The notes under the pieces are model-generated. The model was given only the letters and a program-made list of their open reading frames with translations, ran no database searches and was not told the origin of the DNA. Position numbers and translations under genes: made by a program. Source: Silene noctiflora (taxonomy: Eukaryota; Streptophyta; Magnoliopsida; Caryophyllales; Caryophyllaceae). Taken from it: DNA of 27,992 bases. Shown piece by piece: positions 20,301-27,992 of this stretch; position 1 is the first letter of the stretch; each line of letters begins with the position of its first letter. The stretch covers positions 54,906 through 82,897 of the forward strand of contig VHZZ01001036.1 in assembly GCA_009801015.1 (NCBI GenBank), written 5' to 3'.

Positions 20301-20480
20301 TAGTTTAATTGGTAAAATCGTGAAAGAGCGCAGATTTCAACTAATTTAATTGGCAAAATCATAAAAAGTAGTGCTCATCATCTTAGTTCAAATCCCTTTA
20401 ACAACAAAATCATCCTTGTGGCTCCCAATAACGACATAACTGTGAGTGTTCATTAGTCATGGAAATCAATAATAGAAACT
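20285..20480. repeat. Degenerate SINE-like sequence with internal duplication
   Basis: The phrase AGTTTAATTGGTAAAATCGTGAAA recurs about 50 bases on as AATTTAATTGGCAAAATCATAAAA, followed by AGTTCAAATCCC. The first word loosely fits a polymerase III A box and the last a B box. The match has several mismatches, so this is a low-confidence old SINE or a simple duplication. It occupies the spacer between NDUFA12 and the DPB2 stop codon. Confidence 0.3.
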
Positions 20481-20810
20481 AACAAATTAAGGCATAAATC
20501 CAACATCATTGTTATTAATCCTTGTGGACATTCTTTTAAAAGAAAAAACCCCGCCATCAATAACTCACCACAATGGCTTTACGAGAAAATAGACCACAAT
20601 AATTTGAAAAAAAATGGCTTGCATAGAATACAATCAAGTTTGGTCATAAGTCCTAACTCGAAAAATGTTTTTTGATAGAAGCAGGTTACATACAAGGGTG
20701 TTACAGCCGTTGATGCTTTATACATCAAGGAATGCTAGAAAGGCTATAGAACTATTTGAATGCTACTGTAAAACTATTGTACAGTGTTTTTAAATTTTCT
20801 AACTAGAGGC

Positions 20811-23800
20811 TTAAATAGCAGACAATTCAACTTCCCGATTACATGGACGATATGCCACAAAGGTGTGTTCATTTGAGAATGATCCGGGATTAAAGCATGT
20901 TACTCCTCCATAATTGAACGCCTTCTGTTCACTTCTATCTCCCAAGATGATCTGTTCAGCAAATTCATTACTCCTTGGTGTCAAGACATCTCTGGTTTGT
21001 TTTGTGTTATAGAAGAAGACAAATTAATGACAAGCAAATACCGTATGAGGAGTTGGAAAAAGGTGGAGCGAATGATCGTGATTCCAGCTAATTGGTTGGA
21101 TTGTCAGGGGTAGCGGACACAAATGACTCTGGTGGACGATGGTTGCAACTAACTGCAACAGACATTCATCTGTTACTGGTATACATTCAAGAACCTTTCA
21201 AGGCAAGAAAACGTAATCGGAAAGAAGAAAATGAACTCACATGGGCGAAAGGATCGCTGGTTTCGGCTGTTGAAGGGGGAATCAGGCATGAACGTTGCAT
21301 TCTATACAAGAGGTCTCGCCGGAAAACTACTATCTCTTGAGAATAGAACTTTATTCTGGTGTCACAATTACAAAGGTAATATTGTAAGAGATTATGTAAA
21401 AATTCATAGCCTTTCTTCCTCAACTCTTTGCAACCTATGTTGCTTTGACTCTTCATACTCTGTTACATACTGTCCCCAGCACTTGACAACTAGACAAGGG
21501 TATGAGTCTTCGACACTTTATTTCAAACTAAAAACATGAAATTTTTTCATGCAATAGCAAAGTCATACACTTGGACATGCATTCTAACAAAATCTAAGAA
21601 ACATAGTTTGCAGCTTTATTAATTACGGGCAAGATACACTGAAAAGAAATATAGCAGGAGCTTCTCCCACGGGAGGAGGCTTCATGAAATTGATTCCAAG
21701 AACACGCAAATGTACCTTCCCTACCCCGAAAAAGAGAGAAGAGGTTATAGAATATACAAATACCTGCAAGGGTTCGTCATAAATAGGGCGTTTGGAATTT
21801 CCTTCTGAAGCTCTTCTATCAAATATTTTGGCAAAGCAGGCCTCGGGAGTACTGACGACGGGCCTAAAATGTGTAGACTGCAATGTGAAAATGTGCGCCA
21901 GAAATGACATGTAAAGAGAGAATGAACTGGCATAAATAAATGCACCTGCATCATCAGGGCTAGGAATAAACAAAAATCGACTCTGCTCCTTCAGCCGAGG
22001 ATATTGTGCAATCATTTTACCAAGCTTTCCAAACTGTAACCTGCATACCAACTCTTTTCATTAAAGGCTACACATGCATAAGCATCAGGAAGATTGCAAG
22101 GGGTGATATGGAATACACAACAGCTCACCTAAGACTAGCAAAAGAATGAAATGCTAGGTTGCATGGAGAAGAACAAAAACTCCCCATGAGTATGAACAAA
22201 GAAGGAACCACCTCGACAGATTCATACCCCTCTAGAACTTCCGTTAGCTTTCCCATTGTCTGAAAAGGAACATTCAGGTCCAAGTGTTCAACTGAGTTGC
22301 TCGAATGAAGGATGCAATAACAAAATACATTGAAGAGAAAGTGAATTATGTATTACTTTTTCATCATCCAGCCATATATCAGAGAGTACTACAAACATGT
22401 CATTTACTGCCTTCTTTTCCATTTCTGCTAGTTTTCTCTGTTCACAGGAACAGAGATTCAACATTTTAAAAGTCCTGCCGTCTGTAAGAGCAAACTAAAA
22501 AAAACTCAAGATTCATTTTAGAACGAGTTATAATAATACCGTCTCCTCGCTAGTAGATGCACCAGAGCCGAAAAAGTCTAATCCAGAAGTAAATGAGATA
22601 GACTCATCCCTGTCCTCCATGGGAGGGAAGCCACATGTGTTGACCTGTACAGTTCAGCATCAAGCTTATAAAATATTCTAAAGAAAACCATAAGAGTTCC
22701 AGCAAATTTCTGAACATGACACCGGTAATGTTCCAAGTGCTTCATAAATAAAGAAATTGAAATTACCCAGAGCAGCTCAAAAGAACTGCTGAGAGGCAAT
22801 GAAACCATTTTTATCATATAGATATTAGAAATACGAAGTCTCATTTTAAACAGTGAAGAGACTCAACACAGGATCCGCATTATGTGTGTGGGCCGTAATA
22901 AAGAGAAAAAGAGACGGAAAAGAAAATGGAATCAACTGACATGAAAAAAATTAATGAGATACCGGGAAAGAAAGCAGGACAGAAGATACCAGTCCTTAGT
23001 TTAAGAAGGCGCAAGACGCGCTGAGGCGATGGGGTCCCAAGGGGCTAAGGGGCAAGGCGCGAGGCGAATGCGCACGCCTTTTGCCCACGAGGCGCACTGA
23101 TTTTTCAAAAGAACATCCATATTTTACAATCAAATTTTGTGCGAGAATAGTCCCTTTATTGTTTTAAAGAGGGCTAACATGTTTTTAAAAGTGAAAATTA
23201 AGGATAAGGGGGAGAAAAGAAGGGTAAAATAAAAGAATATTAAAAAAAATGGAATTGCACACTAATGCGCCTCATGTGGACCTCACTAGTTGCGCCTTGG
23301 GTATGCCTCATGCGCCTTAGGTGCGCCTTTTGCACTCCATGCGCCTCATAATGTTTGATGCGATCTGGTTGGCGCCTCACTGCGTCTTGCGCCTGGGCGC
23401 GCCTCAGGTGTGCTTTTTTAAACTAACCAACCTGTCCTAATGTGACACAAAATATCAAGTACTTGAACTTAAGCATTAAACTCACCTTAAAAGTACCTTT
23501 AGGAAGCATCTCTCCTTCCGCAACAACAATTGTATTCTCTGCAAAGAAACCTGTGGTGATTTTGTACTGCACGTCAAGGAAAGAAGAGATGATAACAAAA
23601 CATTTAGAAGAAAAACAGAATGCTTAGGCACGTTTGATCAGAAAGATGCTATCTTCCCAACGACTAGATTTAGCTGTAGATTTCACTACATTTGTATGTT
23701 ACTAACCCGAGAGCAATTCATTACTAGACGCTAGTGACAGTTTCAGTGGAGTGTCGACTACAAAATCATCTGACACTAGTATATATTGGTTAAATATCAG

Positions 23801-25815
23801 TATCATTTTTTAGCTGAACAGTGATCAACTTCAAGAAATGGATTGGCCAGCACAAGTCATGAAGTCAATCAAGGAGTGTAGGGATCACATCCCCTTCGGA
23901 ACATCAACAATCATCTGTCTCATTGCACATTGTATTCCCGATTTCCCCTATATTCTCTGAACCTTACACTTCTTTAATGGGCCGGCCTTAAGGATAAACA
24001 AAAAACACAACCCTACCCTCACGTAACCCACCCATCTTATCACATTGCTCTCACCCACCAATCGACACCCCCCCACCCTTCAATCACCCACCCCCATACA
24101 CCGCACCCAATTAGTGGAAGCTTTCCAAGAATTCACTCAAAAAGGAAATATGGGAACTTTGAGAGAATCAAGGACGTATTACGTTCAAGTCTTTTACCTA
24201 TTTATATTGTCTCCTCTTTCCTTTGATGATCTAAATTGACTTTTTAATCTCTACTAGGTCAAAGTTAACTACCAAAGGTCTGAAGTATAAAATAGCTACT
24301 ATTTACAACAGGCCACTAATTGAAACGATGCCGATAATAGCTAATACTGAATAAGAAAAAGGTTTTGAAAGGATATTGCGCTCGATAAATCAACTTCCAC
24401 AGACGCTGTAAGGTCTTCTAGGAAAAAATGACCATCTTCAAGCTGAGATATAACACCCATGATCCACCTTTTACCAGTTTGCCATGTTAGATTTTGAATT
24501 GGAACTATCTGCAAATGTCCAACCAAACATTTCATGTTAAGGAGGTAACATACACAAACCATAAGAACATCCCAAATTCTGAACGCAGGCTACTAAACAT
24601 AAACCAAGGGGAAGAATCAAAGACCTCACAGGATCCAAACTTCGTCATGTCAGCTTCAAATGCAGGCTTAGAAAAATGGGGATTTCTCGTAAGTCTCTGA
24701 GACAACAACTGGAATCTGTCCCTGTATAAAGCGGCTTTTGAAGGCGCATTACCATGAATAGGAAGCCCCCCTGTACACCTAGTTTTCACAAACCACGACG
24801 ATAAGACACAATTTATCCCAAGTTTACTACTTCCTAAATTCCATTAAATTGTATAGTAGGTCCACTAAAAGAACGTCTCATGATAATTATGTGCGAGACA
24901 CGCCATTAACTACCCTAGAAACAGAAAAAAATAGTAAATTGATAATTACCCCCTATCATGTGAGAGGTCTTACATAAACACTATTGAGAGACCGTCTCAT
25001 AGGAGAATTTGTGTAAATTGGCATACGAGTACATTTTTCCAAATCCCCCTCCTATATTTCGCAGTGTATACAAGTATACAATTCAATGAAATGGATCGAG
25101 TATATCAAAACCGCTCTTCATTGGCAACTGCGAGGGAACAAAGGCATCTTTTTAAATTTTCTTTCTGGTCTAACTTATTACTATGACATCCGTCTCAATT
25201 ATTTATTTCCCTACCATTAAAATACCGTAACACACAATCAAAAAAGTAAACAAATGATTGAGACGGATCAAGTATTTCAGCTCACTAACTATAAATTCTG
25301 GTTGCGTCACCAACTGCAAAACAATAAACGAAAAGGAGAAGACGGAAAGATTGATTACTCATAAAAGCTCTTCCGAATTGAATCATATCGAAACTTAGGA
25401 ATAAGAAACGCATCGACAAAACGAAAAGCAGAATGAGAACCCCCGGAATTCTCATCCTCAACATCAAGCAGCTCAGCAATAAGAGTAGCAATAGTATCCT
25501 TATCCAAATTAGATGATTTAACTGCCAACCAAAAAAAAAAAAAAAATGAATTAATTCCCCCCTCCGTCTCAATCATTTATTTACCTTTAACTAAAACCGT
25601 CTGGCAAAAAATAAACAAATGACCGAGACAGAGGGAGTTAGTTAATTACGAGATTGTGAATCGAGGTGGTCGAGAAGGAGATCGAGAGCATCGTGAGGAT
25701 CGTCAATGGAATCGGAATTGAGGAATGCGAGGACGTGCTGGAGTGCGGCAGCGTGGAGAAAGTATCTTCGCATACGGAATTGCTTGTTCACATCTTGCCT
25801 TATTATCTTCCCCAT
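20811..25815 (-). CDS. DPB2: DNA polymerase epsilon subunit B (second subunit)
   Basis: Exons in transcript order: 25815-25650, 25521-25359, 24778-24625, 24508-24377, 23563-23486, 22644-22540, 22437-22357, 22259-22129, 22040-21946, 21863-21764, 21355-21241, 21152-21042, 20951-20811; 1572 nt, 523 aa. It is the non-catalytic B subunit of the leading-strand replicase. The N-terminal helical domain (residues 1-75) is followed by an OB-fold region (GKRWIMGVISQLEDGHFFLED, from about 173) and the inactive calcineurin-like phosphoesterase domain with LSDIWLDD, LMGSFCS, IPSPDDAGPS and NPCR. The metal-binding His residues of active enzymes are absent, as is normal for B subunits. The C-terminus has NPGSFSN and AYRP near the end. 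Every intron is GT-AG except intron 4, which is U12-type AT-AC. The upstream in-frame ATG at 25932 is rejected because its extension covers the E2F site and lacks family similarity. Confidence 0.95.
22996..23426. mobile_element. GC-rich inverted-repeat element in DPB2 intron 5
   Basis: The left end is TTAGTTTAAGAAGGCGCAAG and the inverted right end is TTAGTTTAAAAAAGCACACC, continuing with GAGGCGC words. Both arms are dense in GGCGC/GCGCC (for example GCGCCTTAGGTGCGCC near 23312-23328), and the middle (about 23105-23260) is AT-rich. It has no frame and no clear target duplication. The arms would fold into a long GC hairpin in the intron. Confidence 0.6.
23564..24376 (-). other. U12-type AT-AC intron (intron 4 of DPB2)
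   Basis: No GT donor after exon 4 keeps the frame. The intron starts ATATCCTTTC (24376 downward), an exact U12 donor, and TTCCTTGAC (23581-23573) is an exact U12 branch site with its branch A (23574) 10 bases from the last intron base. The intron ends AC (23565-23564). Joining ...LSSA to KITTGFF reproduces the spacing I recall for Arabidopsis. A competing CAG three bases earlier would add one Tyr codon in frame. Length is 813 bases. Confidence 0.85.
25181..25272. mobile_element. Stowaway-like MITE in DPB2 intron 2
   Basis: The left end holds ATCCGTCTCAATTATTTATTTCCCTACC and the right end, inverted, ATCCGTCTCAATCATTTGTTTACT. TA dinucleotides lie at both borders (25179-25180, 25273-25274). Non-coding, 92 bp. 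Confidence 0.6.
25556..25637. mobile_element. Stowaway-like MITE in DPB2 intron 1
   Basis: CCCTCCGTCTCAATCATTTATTTACC on the left pairs with the inverted right end CTCCCTCTGTCTCGGTCATTTG. It occupies most of the 128-base intron, close to the donor of exon 1 at 25649. The left TA duplication is not clear, so the exact border is approximate. Confidence 0.6.
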
Positions 25816-25914
25816 TTCTGATTTCTGATTTCTGATTGATTTTTCTCCCTTTTTTCTCCCTTTGTTCAGTTTCAGTGGGTTGCTTGCTGTAGACCTAGAA
25901 CTAGATATTAGTCG

Positions 25915-25926
25915 TTGGCGGGAAAA
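25915..25926 (-). promoter_or_regulatory. E2F-type binding site upstream of DPB2
   Basis: The plus strand reads TTGGCGGGAAAA; on the gene strand this is TTTTCCCGCCAA, a canonical E2F site (TTTSSCGC class, TTTCCCGCC). It lies 100-111 bases upstream of the DPB2 ATG at 25815. Replication genes are classic E2F targets, so S-phase control is a reasonable inference. Confidence 0.7.
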
Positions 25927-25964
25927 TGTCACGTTACAGGCGCCTTTCCCAAAACATAGAATTT

Positions 25965-26095
25965 GGCTCCGCTCCGCTCCTTTAAAGTTCGGAACAGAAA
26001 AATGGACCGGACCGAATTATTTTGGTCCAGCCCTTGATCCTCATTTTTCCAAGGTTCGGTCTTTGGCTGGTCATGTCCGATCCAAGACAAGTTAA
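25965..26095. repeat. GGTCCG/GGACCGG-rich fragment
   Basis: It contains ATGGACCGGACCG, TTTGGTCCAGC, AAGGTTCGGTC and GTCCGATCC words like those at 1000-1274 and 26590-26731. Probably a piece of a hAT-like repeat family; no ends were identified here. Confidence 0.35.
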
Positions 26096-26266
26096 TTTAG
26101 GTTCAGACCAAATTTCATGTTTTTAAAGACGAATCATTAAAATATTTATGAATCAAATTGGCATTTTATCTTCAGAAGACATTATATATTAGTATTGTCA
26201 ATGATTTTCGTAAAAAGAATTGTCTGATTATTTAAATGTATTTTATTTGGCGGAATTAAAATGTAA

Positions 26267-26548
26267 CTAGAGTAAATCCCGTGCAAATGCACAGCATTTT
26301 AGATATAAATATTAGAAAATTTGACAATTAATTAAACTAACACAGTTTACCTCCATTTTGAAAAGGGTAAACCATGATTGATGTTATAAAATAAATTAGG
26401 AGATGAATATTGTTTAATAGTAGTAAGTAAATATAGATAGTGAATACAAATTAATTAGGAAATAAATATTATCCAAAAGGAAATCACTTAAGTGGGAAAT
26501 TTAAGCGGGAGAATTTGGAGATGTGTTAATCTTTTAGTATATAGGGGA
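26267..26548 (-). mobile_element. Non-autonomous Helitron, minus orientation
   Basis: Read on the minus strand, it starts TCCCCTATATACTAAAAG at 26548, preceded by A. It ends with stem GTGCATTTGCAC followed by GGGATTTACTCTAG at 26267, followed by T. The first 18 bases differ from the 2004 Helitron at one base, and the 3' organisation (short hairpin, then about 14 bases to CTAG) is the same. The 282-bp body has no frame. It belongs to the same family as the element at 2004-3036. Confidence 0.75.
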
Positions 26549-26589
26549 TTATCGTATATGAAAGAGTGAAAAAAACTAGTTTTAGGTAC

Positions 26590-26731
26590 ATTTCGATCCA
26601 AGACCAGACCGGACCAAATATTTTGAGTTCGGTCCGGTCTAAGACCGAAAGTTCTAGGTCCGATCTTCGGTCCACTAAATTTTTATTTTCAGTCTGAGCC
26701 GGCCTTGGACCGATTGTAACATCCCTACTTA
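26590..26731 (-). mobile_element. hAT-like terminal fragment with GGTCCG words
   Basis: Read inverted from 26731 the sequence begins TAGGGATGTTACAATCGGTCC, a typical hAT-like MITE terminus, followed by GGACCG/GGTCCG words. The opposite end and target duplication were not found. It lies next to the Helitron at 26267-26548. Confidence 0.4.
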
Positions 26732-27534
26732 CCAATGAGCCTTAGCTAGGCCTTCCCTGATAAGGAAGGGCGCTACCATCTCGGTTGTCTAAGGTAAGTA
26801 TATCAAATTGACCATCCAAGAATAGTTAATGGTTACATTACAAGATTACAGCGGGAACTGAACAACAACTCAACTATACATACTAAATGATAAATACAAC
26901 TGATGACTCTACTGTCAACTACAGGCGTCACTATGTCATACGATTTCTCAACCCCCAACAAACACCAAGCAGCATCACATCCATACATCCAAACTAAACC
27001 GGTAAATCACCCTGCTCACCATCCCTTAATAGATCATCACAGATTTGAAAACATAAACGGGGTCAGTCAACTATATAACCAACATAATATAATGCATAAA
27101 CAATCATAATAAACTGTAACCATCATCTCCAAACTCCATAATAACCACAAACGGACTGCCAGATTACCCATCGCAACGGGTAATCCACACCGCCAGTGGA
27201 GACCGCAGCCTTACCACCAAAATCCCCGCTCATCGTAAGGAGCGAACCTAAGTCCATTAATGTGCACACCCCCTTACGTCGAGACACACAGGAGGCGGAC
27301 AATGGGGGTGAGACCATCTCTCGAAATGGCTCGCAATAACAACATAATATCACCATCATAACTCAATCACATAATAACCATAAAGACCGTCACATCACAT
27401 TCATACTGTTATACAACCAACTGAGTAGGGAAAACCCTACCTGAAAAGCAATCTAAGAAGAACTGATCATCAACGCATACACGATCACGGAAAACTACTA
27501 TCGACACCTACAACAATGGTATGACCAGATTACT
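26732..27534. other. Repeat-like intergenic DNA of unknown type
   Basis: Base composition is more balanced here and CAACATAATA/CATAATAACCA-type words recur, unlike ordinary AT-rich intergenic sequence. This suggests a retroelement LTR or UTR piece, but no primer-binding site, polypurine tract, gag-pol frame or paired LTR is in the window. An inverted CCCATCGCAACGGG-like palindrome lies near 27167-27180. I see no gene. Confidence 0.35.
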
Positions 27535-27746
27535 GTAATACCCGGATATTTTGGGACCCGTACGAGAGTCTTGGGTGAGTGAGAGTCATACGAGAGTAAG
27601 ATTGGACCTTACACTATACCAAGTAGGACCTAGACTAGACCGAGTGAAGGTTAAAGTGAACCGAGTAAGCTAGTAGCGGACTGAGTAAGGTTGACTCTGC
27701 CGAGTAAAGCGTCTACTCGACCGAGTAGTGTTGACTCGGTTGAGTA
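27535..27746 (+). repeat. Possible LTR start with repeated CCGAGTA motif
   Basis: It begins TGTAATACCCGGATATTTTGGG, which resembles the TGTAAYACCC start of Tekay-type Ty3/gypsy LTRs. From about 27590 the motif (A/C)CGAGT(A/G) or a variant occurs at least six times at irregular 15-30 base spacing, including the near-palindrome TACTCGACCGAGTA (27714-27727). No second LTR is available for comparison. Confidence 0.35.
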
Positions 27747-27796
27747 CACTACAGGAAAACAATAGTCGGACGACTGAAAATAGGCGTCAATATCTG
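27747..27796 (+). mobile_element. CACTA (En/Spm-like) element terminus
   Basis: CACTACAGGAAAAC at 27747-27760 matches the plant CACTA terminus (CACTACAAGAAAA), followed by a subterminal GTCGGACGAC inverted word. About 50 bases later the sequence changes to a TGTAACACCC start, so the copy is either truncated or interrupted there. The window ends before this can be resolved. Confidence 0.5.
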
Positions 27797-27992
27797 TAAC
27801 ACCCGAGAATTATATAATTATATTAATAAATTATTTTTATAATTAATCCCGATTTTTAACTATTTTTCGTAATTTATTACGGTAAATGTGGTTTTAAATA
27901 TTATTTTCATGAAATGTAGAATTTTATAAAAATAATAACCATATTACTAATATTTAATCTCGACTCAATTGTATAGTAGCGTTGAGGCGATA
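27797..27992 (+). mobile_element. Possible Ty3/gypsy LTR start, cut by the window end
   Basis: TGTAACACCCGAGAATTATATAATT resembles the TGTAACACCC start of Tekay/Del-type gypsy LTRs, and it interrupts a CACTA-like terminus. The remainder is AT-rich without a frame and runs off the window, so a matching LTR cannot be tested here. Confidence 0.35.

Noticed and set aside
23486..24377. A GC-AG intron (donor after AGC, acceptor CAG at 23567) for DPB2 intron 4
   Set aside because: It would keep the frame, but the GC donor context is poor, while U12 donor, branch site and AC end are all exact and spaced correctly.
24880..25015. GAGACCGTCTC-type inverted words in DPB2 intron 2 as a separate MITE
   Set aside because: The palindromic words recur, but no consistent pair of ends could be defined.
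25642..25932. Longer DPB2 N-terminus starting at the in-frame ATG at 25932
   Set aside because: The 39-residue extension overlaps the E2F site and is low-complexity Ser/Lys sequence; the ATG at 25815 gives the expected family start.

Overview
The window is plant nuclear DNA, most likely from a eudicot. All genes have GT-AG introns apart from one U12-type intron, intergenic DNA is AT-rich, and there are many small DNA transposons (Stowaway, hAT-like, Helitron, CACTA-like). The transposon mix looks like Caryophyllales to me, but this is an impression and not a proof. No bacterial, viral, rRNA, tRNA-gene or CRISPR feature was found.

Five complete protein-coding genes were rebuilt exon by exon; in each, all splice phases close and the summed exons give one uninterrupted frame. 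(1) ATAD3-type mitochondrial AAA ATPase, + strand, 4610-8749, 7 exons, 608 aa. (2) A small lysine/arginine-rich plant protein of unknown function, - strand, 9516-11157, 4 exons, 128 aa, convergent with gene 1. (3) Vacuolar glucose transporter/xylose-symporter-like MFS protein, - strand, 12385-16208, 14 exons, 495 aa. (4) Complex I accessory subunit NDUFA12 (B17.2), - strand, 17354-19998, 5 exons, 156 aa. (5) DNA polymerase epsilon subunit B (DPB2/POLE2), - strand, 20811-25815, 13 exons, 523 aa.

The genes do not form a pathway. ATAD3 and NDUFA12 are both mitochondrial and both carry TGGGCY (site II) promoter motifs; DPB2 is a replication gene with an E2F site about 100 bp upstream of its ATG. 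From memory, ATAD3, VGT1 and NDUFA12 homologues also lie within a few genes of each other in Arabidopsis (At3g03060, At3g03090, At3g03100), so gene order here looks like conserved microsynteny.

The flanks (1-4.4 kb and 25.9-28 kb) are transposon-rich. The left flank holds a clear nest: a tandem array of TGTTTGGTAAACA-ended repeats, a Helitron inserted in it (2004-3036), and a hAT-type element with a perfect 8-bp target duplication inserted in the Helitron tail. The right flank holds a second Helitron (26267-26548), a CACTA-type terminus and possible LTR starts, cut by the window edge. Introns hold several MITEs, inverted-repeat elements and a tRNA-derived SINE-like sequence. The most notable sequence-level findings are the nested Helitron/hAT insertion with a paralogous empty site beside it, and a U12-type AT-AC intron in DPB2. 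Nothing here looks like a new multi-gene system.
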